Shown: positions 1-5,923, counted from the first letter of the stretch. The stretch is 6,835 nt of DNA from Candidatus Atribacteria bacterium 1244-E10-H5-B2 (GCA_003575245.1 NMQN01000651.1:1-6835); one strand, 5' to 3'. The notes: generated by a model not told the origin, from the letters alone. Numbers and translations are program-made.

Positions 1-499
1 CTACATCTCCGACTTTAGCATTACTTCCGGAAATATTTACTCCTTCTTTTACCATTCCCACACCTGAGGTATTAATAAATATTTTATCTGCGGCCTCTCT
101 ATTCACCACTTTAGTATCCCCCGTCACAATATCAACCCGGGCAACTACTGAAGCCTCCCTCATACTTAAAACAATCTTTTCTAATAAGCTTAATGAGAAT
201 CCCTCTTCGATAATAAAAGAACAACTTAAATATAAAGGAGTTGCCCCACACATGGCTAAATCATTAACTGTGCCGTAAACTGCCAGCTCCCCAATATTCC
301 CTCCTTTGAAAAATAAAGGGTCTACCGTATAAGAATCGGTGGTATAGGCTAATTTTAATCCTTCGATATTTAATACTGCGCCATCATCAAGTCTTTCCAA
401 ATAAGGATTATTAAAATTGGGCAAAAACAACTTTTTTATTAGATTAAAAGATAATTTCCCTCCACTACCATGACTCAGCAATATTTTCTTTTCTTCCAT
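1..499 (-). CDS. hypE: HypE, [NiFe] hydrogenase maturation protein (carbamoyl dehydratase), N-terminal part
   Basis: HypE receives a carbamoyl group from HypF on its C-terminal cysteine and dehydrates it with ATP to a thiocyanate, the source of the cyanide ligands on the active-site iron. The reading frame runs from ATG at 499 off the left edge, giving the first 166 residues of a protein usually about 330-340 long. Visible family motifs are HGSGGK (10-15), DDGAV (38-42), TTDSYTVDPLFF with GGNIGELAVYGTVNDLAM (about 53-83), and VTGDTKVV in the second quarter. These belong to the PurM/AIR synthase-like ATP-binding fold. The C-terminal PRIC-type tail with the catalytic cysteine lies outside the window. 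A GGGAAAG stretch about 8 bases upstream serves as ribosome-binding site. It is the last hyp gene seen in the run hypB-F-C-D-E, separated from hypD by 201 bases of repeat. The identification is firm; completeness cannot be judged. Confidence 0.95.
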   Translation of the reverse strand, partial: MEEKKILLSHGSGGKLSFNLIKKLFLPNFNNPYLERLDDGAVLNIEGLKLAYTTDSYTVDPLFFKGGNIGELAVYGTVNDLAMCGATPLYLSCSFIIEEGFSLSLLEKIVLSMREASVVARVDIVTGDTKVVNREAADKIFINTSGVGMVKEGVNISGSNAKVGDV

Positions 500-700
500 T
501 ATCTTTCCCTTTCTCTTCTAGTTGTTGATGCTTGGTTAGCCAGTTACCCAGTTTACCGGTTTACCAGTGAGTAGTGTAATGTGTAATATGTGACAGGTAA
601 CCTGTTTTTATAAACTTAAAAATAAACTCATTACTCATCACTGTATTTCTAAACGCTATACGCTATACGCTATCCGCTACTAAATGCTATTCACTAACGA
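500..700. repeat. hypD-hypE intergenic gap filled with short tandem repeats (period 7 and 8)
   Basis: The gap holds no open frame of note. Read on the minus strand from the hypD stop, units fall in a register of seven: TAGTCGT, TAGTGAA, then GGATAGC, GTATAGC twice and GTTTAGA, fading into AT-rich sequence. The clearest core is four heptamers of CGCTATA type on the plus strand (654-681). A second period-7 stretch, AGTGTAA / TGTGTAA / TATGTGA / CAGGTAA, occupies 573-600. Four octamers of the type AGTTTACC occupy 534-565. The repeats are degenerate, so unit borders are approximate. Nothing resembling a strong terminator for the minus-strand transcript was found, so hypE is probably still co-transcribed with hypD. 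Confidence 0.75.
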
Positions 701-1777
701 CTAGTTGTATTTATAATAGGCGGCACAAGTGCCTTCGGTAGAAACCATACAAGCACCCTTCGGATCTTCAGGAGTGCAAATCTTTTTAAAAAGTGGACAC
801 TCAGGGGGAATTATTACCCCTCTTAATACCTCTCCGCAACGACAACCAGTAAATTCTTTTGTCTCTTCTACTTCAACTTTAAATTTACGGGCATTAAATT
901 GGGCATATTTATCTTTCATCTCTAAACCGCTAAGGGGAATATTGCCTATTCCTCTCCATTCAGAATTAATTATTTTAAATACTCTACTTACTTTCTCTAA
1001 AGCAATTTTATTACCCTCGGGCTTGACTATCCTTTTATATTGGATTTCTACTTCTGCCCTGCCTTCTTCGATCTGCTTTACAAGCATAAAAATGGCTTGT
1101 AAAATATCTAAAGGTTCAAATCCACTAACAACACAGGGGATACTATATTGAGTAGCAATAAAATTATAAGGTCGACTTCCAATAATAGTGCTTACATGGC
1201 CAGGGCAAATAAAACCATTAATATTTATTTCCCCACTTTCCAATAAAGCTCGCATCGCTGGAGGGATAACCTTGCCCACACTTAGAACAAAGAAATTGTT
1301 AATTTTTTCTTCATCTGCTTTTAATATAGCACTAGCTATAGTGGGAGAGGTAGTTTCAAAACCTACCCCCATAAAGACAATTTTTTTAGAGGGATTATTA
1401 CGAGCAACCTCTAAAGCATCTAAAGTAGAGTACACAACTCTTATATCGCTACCGTTAGCTTTTTCTTTTTCCAAGGTAGAAGTAGAACCAGGCACTTTAA
1501 TCATATCTCCAAAGGTAGTTATTATAAAATCAATCTCTCGAGACAGGGCAATAATTTCATCGATATATCGAATAGGAGTAACACATACCGGACATCCCGG
1601 CCCTGAAATAAGATTGATATTGGTAGGTAACATTTTCTTGATTCCATTTCTAAATATATTCACAGTATGAGTTCCGCAAACTTCCATTAAATTAATCTTT
1701 TTTATAGAAATACTTTTAATTTGACGGAGAATTTTCTGGGCTATTTCTTTATTTCGGTATTCATCAATATATCTCAA
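701..1777 (-). CDS. hypD: HypD, [NiFe] hydrogenase maturation Fe-S scaffold protein
   Basis: HypD, with HypC, forms the scaffold on which the Fe(CN)2CO unit is built in the cytoplasm; it carries a [4Fe-4S] cluster and redox-active thiols. I place the start at TTG 1777 (358 residues). This begins MRYIDEYRN, matching where E. coli HypD starts (MRFVDEYR), and it has GGGAGGG 9 bases upstream. The ATG at 1795 would put that Shine-Dalgarno inside the gene. From the TTG, motifs are CGTHT (Cys34), GPGCPVC (Cys62, Cys65), GVGFETTSP (about 137-145), SGFEPLD (about 218-224), and a C-terminal cysteine cluster CRCGEVLRG with further cysteines (312, 314, 327, 334, 343, 351). The protein ends YYKYN, normal for the family. 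The TTG start overlaps the hypC TGA as TTGA, implying translational coupling. The stop TAG is the first triplet of a repeat array. Confidence 0.97.
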   Translation of the reverse strand: MRYIDEYRNKEIAQKILRQIKSISIKKINLMEVCGTHTVNIFRNGIKKMLPTNINLISGPGCPVCVTPIRYIDEIIALSREIDFIITTFGDMIKVPGSTSTLEKEKANGSDIRVVYSTLDALEVARNNPSKKIVFMGVGFETTSPTIASAILKADEEKINNFFVLSVGKVIPPAMRALLESGEININGFICPGHVSTIIGSRPYNFIATQYSIPCVVSGFEPLDILQAIFMLVKQIEEGRAEVEIQYKRIVKPEGNKIALEKVSRVFKIINSEWRGIGNIPLSGLEMKDKYAQFNARKFKVEVEETKEFTGCRCGEVLRGVIIPPECPLFKKICTPEDPKGACMVSTEGTCAAYYKYN

Positions 1778-1989
1778 TCTATTATTCCCTCCCATGCTCT
1801 AAATATTTCTAAAGCCTCTTTCTGGTCAATTACTTGAATGGCAAAACCAGCATGTAAAAGTACATAATCACCCACTACAACTTGTGGAATTAGATCTAAA
1901 CTTGCATTCTTAACAATTCCCCCGATTTCTATTTCAGCTGTACGATCATTAAATATTTTCTTAACTTTTCCCGGTATTGCTAAACACAT
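1774..1989 (-). CDS. hypC: HypC/HypG-family hydrogenase maturation chaperone
   Basis: This small chaperone binds HypD during assembly of the Fe(CN)2CO group and then delivers it to the hydrogenase large-subunit precursor. The 71-residue length is typical. The signature MCLAIPGKV is at the N-terminus; Cys2, exposed after removal of Met1, is the essential iron/HypD-binding residue. The conserved GDYVLLHAGFAI segment carries His46. The start is unambiguous: ATG is followed directly by the signature and preceded by a strong AGGAGG. The gene is first after a 219-base repeat-filled gap downstream of hypF, and its stop overlaps the likely TTG start of hypD by a TTGA. Identification is certain at family level; which hydrogenase it serves cannot be told from this window. 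Confidence 0.97.
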   Translation of the reverse strand: MCLAIPGKVKKIFNDRTAEIEIGGIVKNASLDLIPQVVVGDYVLLHAGFAIQVIDQKEALEIFRAWEGIID

Positions 1990-2208
1990 TTCTCTTTCCT
2001 CCTCTAAATGCGAGCTATAAATTAATTGACCAATTGACCAATTATCCGATTAAATTAGTCGCCAGTGAATGGTCTTAGAGCGTAAAGTGTAAAGCTAAAA
2101 ACGCAAAACCAAAACTTAAAACTTAAAATTGAAGAAAAAGTTTTGAATTTTAAATTATGGTTTTTCGCTTTTCGCTTTAAGTTTTTAGTTTAATACTGGC
2201 GCGATACT
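1990..2208. repeat. hypF-hypC intergenic gap: long degenerate heptad array with inverted halves
   Basis: No gene is visible here. On the minus strand, from the hypF stop, units of seven run in one register for roughly 150 bases. The first half is A-rich (AACTAAA, AACTTAA, AGCGAAA twice). The second half is its approximate complement (TTTAAGT twice, TTGCGTT, TTTAGCT, TTACACT, TTACGCT). The two halves could pair as a long imperfect AT-rich stem centred near 2135. On the plus strand the best run is GCGTAAA, GTGTAAA, GCTAAAA and on to CTTAAAA twice (2080-2128). Nearer hypC, octamers AATTGACC, AATTGACC, AATTATCC occupy 2024-2047. A fragment at 2139-2176 also occurs upstream of hypB (5314-5344). 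I see no convincing promoter for hypC. Confidence 0.7.
1998..2003 (-). promoter_or_regulatory. Strong Shine-Dalgarno of hypC
   Basis: A full AGGAGG sits 8 bases before the hypC ATG. It is the best ribosome-binding site in the window. This suits the first gene after a long untranslated gap, where ribosomes must load afresh rather than continue from hypF. Confidence 0.85.
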
Positions 2209-4482
2209 CTACTTATATCCTGCAACTACTGCTTGCCCTAAAGATATCCCTCCATCATTAGGGGGAACTTTTCTCTGGGTATATACCTGAAAATCATCCT
2301 TTTCCAATAGAGAAATAATTTTTTCTGTTAGATAACGATTTTGAAATACGCCGCCACTTAAAGCAATTTTATTAATTCCGATATTTTCTCTTATTTTACC
2401 ACATAAATTAAGAGTAAACTCTGCAACCGTATTATGAAATTTGGCAGCTATTACCTTTTTGTCTATCCCCTCTTTAAGATCTTTAATTATATCTATAAAA
2501 ATTTCTTGGGCGTCAATAATAAATTCCTCCCCTTCTTTGCAGATACAGAAATTATATCTCTTTTTTATCCCAGATGCACAAAACGATTCTAATTCCATAG
2601 CTGCCTGTCCCTCATAACTTATCTCATCTCTTATCCCAATTAACGAGGATGCTGCGTCAAAGAGACGTCCACAACTGGAAGTAAGCGGAGAATTTATATT
2701 TTTATCGATCATCTTTTCAATAATAGATAATTTATCATAATCCATTCTACGGTTAAAATCTATATCAATTTTTTTAGCCCTGGGACCATAAATAGAATAT
2801 AAATAGCTATAAGCTATCCTCCAGGGCTCCATAATGGCTTTATCTCCCCCGGGTAAGGGATAATATTTTAAATGACCTACCCGTAGATATTCCTTCAAAT
2901 TGCATAACAAAAACTCTCCTCCCCAAATATTACCATCATCTCCATAACCTGTACCATCATAAGCCACCCCAATCACTTTTTCCCTGATATTGTTTTCTGC
3001 CATACAACTTACTATGTGGGCATGATGATGCTGAACTCTTACTACTTTTAATCCCTTTTTAACTTTTATTTCCTCTGCATATTGGGTAGAGAGGTAATCG
3101 GGATGAAGATCGCAGGCAATAATTTTAGGCTTTACTTTGAACATTTTTTTAAAACTTGTTATAGACTCTTTAAAAAATTCCAAATTTTCTACACTCTTTA
3201 AATCTCCTAAATATTGACTTAAAAAAACATAATTTTCCCTAGAAAAACTAATGCTATTTTTTAATTCCCCACCCAAAGCCAATACTTCCTTTAATTTAAA
3301 ATCAAGAATTATGGGGTGGGGCACATACCCTCTTGATCTTCGAAAAAACGCATTATCACCATTTATAATCTTTAATACAGAGTCATCACAGCGGTTAAAT
3401 ATATCTCTATTGTAGAGAAGAAAAAAATCAGCTATCCTGTCTAATTTCTCTAAAGCTTCCTGATTATCACCAATTATCGGTTGATCAGCGATGTTTCCGC
3501 TGGTCATTATTAAAGCAGTAAAATTATCTTTTAATAAAAGATAATGAAGGGGGGTGTAAGGTAATATTACTCCTAAATAATTATTATTTGGTGCCACCAA
3601 AGGAGAAATTAAATTGTTTTTCTTTTTCTTTAATAGGACAACGGGACGGGACTGATTTATTAACCATTCTTCTTCTTTCTTTTTAACTTCACAGTATTGA
3701 TTAATCTTTTCTAAATCGGGAGACATCAGTGCAAAGGGTTTCGTTTCTCTATTTTTTAACCGTCGTAATCTTGCAACTGCTTTATTATTGGTTGCATCAC
3801 AAGCCAGGTGAAAACCTCCCAACCCCTTAATTGCGCCAATTTTCCCTTTTTTAAAGAGTTTAACAGCCTCTTCTATAGAGTCAATATCCTCTAATCTTTT
3901 TTTATTTTGGTAAAGAGATACCTGCGGACCACAATCAACACAGGCATTTGGTTGAGCATGATATCTTCTATCCTCTATGTTTTCATACTCGCTTTGACAC
4001 TTTGGGCACATTCTAAAAATACTCATAGTAGTCTTCTCGCGATCATAGGGGATGTCATTTATAATGGTAAAACGAGGACCACAATTAGTACAATTTATAA
4101 AAGGATAGCGGAAACGCCGATTATGAGGGTTGAATAATTCTTGCAAGCAGTCTTTACATATACTTATATCCGGGGAAACTAATACAAAACCGTCCTCTTC
4201 TTTAACTATGCTCTTCTTAATGGAAAATCCTTTATAACCTATTAAGGGAAGTTGATTTACTTCTATCTTTTCAATCCTGGCCAAAGGAGGAAGTTTCTTT
4301 TTTATGTCACTGATAAAATTATTTAATTCTTCCGTTTTCCCCTCAATATCCATTTCCACGCCCTGGTTTGAATTAAGGACCCAACCTGATAGATTGTAAT
4401 TTTTTACTAATTTATGAATAAAGGGACGGAATCCGACCCCCTGGACAATGCCTTTAATAATTATATTTTTTCTAATCTTCAT
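2209..4482 (-). CDS. hypF: HypF, carbamoyltransferase for [NiFe] hydrogenase cyanide ligands
   Basis: HypF turns carbamoyl phosphate and ATP into carbamoyl-adenylate and passes the carbamoyl group to the C-terminal cysteine of HypE. The 757-residue length is normal and all domains are present in order. The acylphosphatase domain (about 1-92) has VQGVGFRPF with Arg19 and Asn37. Two zinc fingers have paired cysteines at 109/112 with 131/134, and 159/162 with 181/184. A YrdC-like adenylate-forming domain (about 195-390) has KGLGGFHLACDA (219-230) and TSGN (327-330). The C-terminal Kae1-like domain has VQHHHAHI (483-490), AYDGTGYGDDGNIWGGE (507-523), YEGQAAME (623-630), GGVFQN (710-715) and PPNDGGISLGQ (740-750). 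ATG at 4482 overlaps the hypB end by 11 bases, so translation is probably coupled; only a weak purine-rich site precedes it. The stop is followed at once by repeat sequence. Confidence 0.98.
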   Translation of the reverse strand: MKIRKNIIIKGIVQGVGFRPFIHKLVKNYNLSGWVLNSNQGVEMDIEGKTEELNNFISDIKKKLPPLARIEKIEVNQLPLIGYKGFSIKKSIVKEEDGFVLVSPDISICKDCLQELFNPHNRRFRYPFINCTNCGPRFTIINDIPYDREKTTMSIFRMCPKCQSEYENIEDRRYHAQPNACVDCGPQVSLYQNKKRLEDIDSIEEAVKLFKKGKIGAIKGLGGFHLACDATNNKAVARLRRLKNRETKPFALMSPDLEKINQYCEVKKKEEEWLINQSRPVVLLKKKKNNLISPLVAPNNNYLGVILPYTPLHYLLLKDNFTALIMTSGNIADQPIIGDNQEALEKLDRIADFFLLYNRDIFNRCDDSVLKIINGDNAFFRRSRGYVPHPIILDFKLKEVLALGGELKNSISFSRENYVFLSQYLGDLKSVENLEFFKESITSFKKMFKVKPKIIACDLHPDYLSTQYAEEIKVKKGLKVVRVQHHHAHIVSCMAENNIREKVIGVAYDGTGYGDDGNIWGGEFLLCNLKEYLRVGHLKYYPLPGGDKAIMEPWRIAYSYLYSIYGPRAKKIDIDFNRRMDYDKLSIIEKMIDKNINSPLTSSCGRLFDAASSLIGIRDEISYEGQAAMELESFCASGIKKRYNFCICKEGEEFIIDAQEIFIDIIKDLKEGIDKKVIAAKFHNTVAEFTLNLCGKIRENIGINKIALSGGVFQNRYLTEKIISLLEKDDFQVYTQRKVPPNDGGISLGQAVVAGYK

Positions 4483-5137
4483 CTCTTTTTTTTCTTACCT
4501 GTTCTCTTAACCAATCGAACCAGTTATCTAAACCTTCTCCGGTCTGACAAGAAATTTCAAATATCTTCAAACGGGGATTAATGCTTAAAGCATCTTTCTT
4601 TATTTTAGCCATATTAAAATTTGTATAAGATAATAAATCTGTCTTATTTATTAAAACCACACTTGCTTTGCGGAATATCACCGGGTATTTTATAGGCTTA
4701 TCGTCCCCTTCGGGTATACTCACCATTACTACCCTATCATTTTCTCCTAAATCAAATCCTGCCGGACAGACTAAATTGCCTACATTTTCAATAACAAAAA
4801 GGTCCGTTTCTTTAAAATTATAGTTGCCCAATACACCATCTACCATATTAGCATCAAGATGGCAGGCTCCGTCAGTGTTTATTTGGGTCACAGGAATATT
4901 ATATTTTTCTATCCTCTCAGCATCATTAGTAGTTTGAAGATCTCCCTCTATAACTGCAATCTTTAATTCATTCTTCATTGAATCTATGGTTCTTTCTAAA
5001 AGGCTGGTCTTTCCAGATCCGGGAGAACTCATTAAATTAATGGTATAAACTTTGTTTTTATTAAATATGTCTCTGTTTTTTTGAGCTATGCTATCATTGG
5101 CTTTTAAAATATTAGTAAAAACTTTTACTTTGGCCAA
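4472..5137 (-). CDS. hypB: HypB, hydrogenase nickel-incorporation GTPase
   Basis: HypB is a SIMIBI-class GTPase that, normally with HypA, delivers nickel to the hydrogenase precursor after iron-ligand assembly. I place the start at TTG 5137 (221 residues, MAKVKVFTNILKAND). The family usually begins this way, and a run of eight G lies 8 bases upstream. The longer ATG at 5155 (227 residues) has no Shine-Dalgarno. Numbering from the TTG, the P-loop is SSPGSGKT with Lys43/Thr44, followed by EGD (64-66). The metal site is GACHLD (Cys92, His93) plus NVGNLVCPAGFDLGE (Cys124), and the guanine-specificity motif is NKTD (164-167). The N-terminal CxxCGC nickel motif and His-rich tract of some HypBs are absent, so this is the minimal form. 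It is first in the hyp run after a 357-base gap with a candidate promoter. Confidence 0.97.
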   Translation of the reverse strand: MAKVKVFTNILKANDSIAQKNRDIFNKNKVYTINLMSSPGSGKTSLLERTIDSMKNELKIAVIEGDLQTTNDAERIEKYNIPVTQINTDGACHLDANMVDGVLGNYNFKETDLFVIENVGNLVCPAGFDLGENDRVVMVSIPEGDDKPIKYPVIFRKASVVLINKTDLLSYTNFNMAKIKKDALSINPRLKIFEISCQTGEGLDNWFDWLREQVRKKRDED

Positions 5138-5164
5138 TTTTCTTTCCCCCCCCATCGTGTAAAT

Positions 5165-5193
5165 ATAATATAATCTTGTTCTTCAATTTACAA
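5165..5193 (-). promoter_or_regulatory. Candidate hypB promoter
   Basis: On the minus strand, TTGTAA (5193-5188, 4 of 6 to TTGACA) and TATTAT (5170-5165, 5 of 6 to TATAAT) are separated by 17 bases. Transcription would begin near 5158, leaving a leader of about 20 bases before the TTG start of hypB. The ATG at 5155 would then lie almost at the 5' end of the message, which also argues for the TTG start. The region is very AT-rich, so chance matches are likely and the call is tentative. Confidence 0.45.
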
Positions 5194-5202
5194 AATTGTA
5201 AA
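5187..5202. promoter_or_regulatory. Perfect palindrome overlapping the hypB -35 region, possible operator
   Basis: TTTACAA and TTGTAAA are perfect 7-base inverted arms separated by AA. The site covers the proposed -35 hexamer, a position typical of repressor operators. It does not match a regulator motif I can name with confidence; it differs from the Rex pattern TTGTGA-N-TCACAA. The regulator is therefore unknown. Confidence 0.4.
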
Positions 5203-5222
5203 CTCGTCTGCAAAACATATTT

Positions 5223-5254
5223 CGTATCTCGTATCTAGCATCTCGTATCTCGTG
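5223..5254. repeat. Heptamer tandem array, CGTATCT type
   Basis: Four consecutive heptamers read CGTATCT, CGTATCT, AGCATCT, CGTATCT, followed by CGTG. This is the cleanest CGTATNN array in the window. It is related to the array beyond the ruvX-like gene, whose unit is CGTATCG on the minus strand, and to the hypD array, whose unit is CGTATAG on the minus strand. Confidence 0.8.
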
Positions 5255-5384
5255 AAAAATAGAAATAGAATAAGAAATAAAACAATTTAACGCAATACAG
5301 AAAAGAGTTTTTTAGTTTTGAATTATGGTTTTTCGCTTTTTGCTGTATGGCGATAATTAAAAACCCGGAACTAATTATCTAATA
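5255..5384. other. Upstream hypB gap, central part: AT-rich, with a shared repeat fragment
   Basis: No gene is visible in this stretch. It includes 5314-5344, which matches 2139-2176 in the hypF-hypC gap apart from a 7-base insertion and one substitution. The rest is AT-rich sequence without a recognisable signal. Confidence 0.5.
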
Positions 5385-5408
5385 GACAGGCGTCTCGCCT
5401 GTCCTACA
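5385..5408 (-). repeat. REP-like hairpin 1 (TGTAG head, 8-bp stem)
   Basis: On the minus strand the element begins TGTAG. A perfect 8-bp stem GACAGGCG then closes on its complement over the loop AGA. A GTAG tetranucleotide directly 5' of an imperfect or perfect hairpin is the hallmark of REP elements recognised by RAYT (TnpA-REP) transposases. A second element with identical architecture lies 19 bases away. It is GC-rich against the AT-rich surroundings and has no T-run, so it is not a classical terminator. Confidence 0.7.
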
Positions 5409-5427
5409 GTTTTATATAGATTATTGA

Positions 5428-5451
5428 GGGCGTATGCAATACGCCCCTACA
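5428..5451 (-). repeat. REP-like hairpin 2 (TGTAG head, 8-bp stem)
   Basis: On the minus strand TGTAG is followed by the stem GGGCGTAT, loop TGC and the complementary arm. Element length (24), stem length (8) and loop length (3) are the same as in hairpin 1, in the same orientation, but the stem sequence differs. Shared architecture with different stems suggests two subfamilies of one REP type. The sequence does not show whether it is transcribed or mobile. Confidence 0.7.
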
Positions 5452-5459
5452 TCTTTTTA

Positions 5460-5522
5460 TTTCTATCTTACGCGATACTCGATACGCAATACGCGATACA
5501 AATTACTATTCACTAACGACTA
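5460..5522. repeat. Heptad array at the 3' end of the ruvX-like gene
   Basis: Read on the minus strand from 5522, units of seven begin TAGTCGT, TAGTGAA, TAGTAAT and continue as GCGTATT, GCGTATC, GAGTATC. On the plus strand the core is GCGATAC, TCGATAC, GCAATAC, GCGATAC (5472-5499). The first ten bases overlap the end of the coding region and include its stop codon. The 17-mer CTATTCACTAACGACTA (5506-5522) recurs exactly at 687-703. Confidence 0.8.
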
Positions 5523-5923
5523 TTTCTAAAATATTTTTCTGCTAAAAGTACTGCTACAAAATCATCATAATAACAAGGGGGCACTCTTAAGGATAAAGGA
5601 ATAAGCTTAGAAATGCCTCGGGGCGGATGTGCTTCAAAGTATTTTTTTCTCGCCTCTAAAGTGCTAAATTCTTCCTCGATTAGAATTATCTTTAATTCAG
5701 GAAAGTGGTTTTTCAATCTCTTTTCTATATTTTTATAATTAGTACCATCCCCCAAAATAATTTTATCTATTTTGTAAACATTGAAGCTGCCTTCGGTAGT
5801 CTTTATGATTCCCTCAGTTGAAATAACTTCTCTTTGTAAAACACCCAAATCAGAATTCACCACTGCATAGCCACACTTTTTTGTTCCCGGATCAATAGCA
5901 ATAATTATCTCTTCTCCTGGCAT
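5513..5923 (-). CDS. YqgF/RuvX-like RNase H-fold protein
   Basis: This 136-residue cytoplasmic protein has the layout of the YqgF/RuvX and RuvC-like resolvase superfamily. An N-terminal strand carries IAIDPGTKKCGYAVV (Asp11). A central acidic segment LIEEEFSTLEARK (Glu83-85) corresponds to the DERxTT motif of YqgF. The C-terminal YYDDFVAVLLAEKY has Asp120/Asp121. An acidic triad is thus present, so a metal-dependent nuclease is possible. RuvX processes pre-16S rRNA ends in E. coli, but this divergent form, sitting next to fdhD and mobA, need not do so. ATG at 5923 is chosen because Asp11 must be included; AAGGAG lies 14 bases upstream, rather far. The gene starts 30 bases after fdhD, so it is probably co-transcribed. 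The last residues (NSR) and stop are encoded by repeat sequence. Function is inferred from fold only. Confidence 0.7.
   Translation of the reverse strand: MPGEEIIIAIDPGTKKCGYAVVNSDLGVLQREVISTEGIIKTTEGSFNVYKIDKIILGDGTNYKNIEKRLKNHFPELKIILIEEEFSTLEARKKYFEAHPPRGISKLIPLSLRVPPCYYDDFVAVLLAEKYFRNSR

Noticed and set aside
593..610. ACAGG-TAA-CCTGT followed by five T, terminator-like on the plus strand
   Set aside because: Stem of only 5 bp and no plus-strand gene upstream; on the coding strand there is no T-run.
729..1151. Plus-strand open frame of 140 codons
   Set aside because: Lies antisense inside hypD, whose motifs are unmistakable; no family resemblance.
1188..1670. Plus-strand open frame of 160 codons
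   Set aside because: Antisense shadow of hypD; low-complexity hydrophobic composition from the reverse of coding sequence.
2005..2035. TTGGTC ... TATAGC as a hypC promoter on the minus strand
   Set aside because: Only 3 of 6 matches at -35 and 16-base spacing within an octamer repeat; not better than chance in AT-rich DNA.
3907..4137. Plus-strand open frame of 76 codons
   Set aside because: Antisense to the zinc-finger region of hypF.
5385..5451. The two GC-rich hairpins as rho-independent terminators of the ruvX-like transcript
   Set aside because: Neither is followed by a T-run on the minus strand; the shared TGTAG head fits a REP element better.
5223..5499. CRISPR-like spacing of repeats
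   Set aside because: Units are 7 bases in direct tandem without unique spacers; no cas genes.
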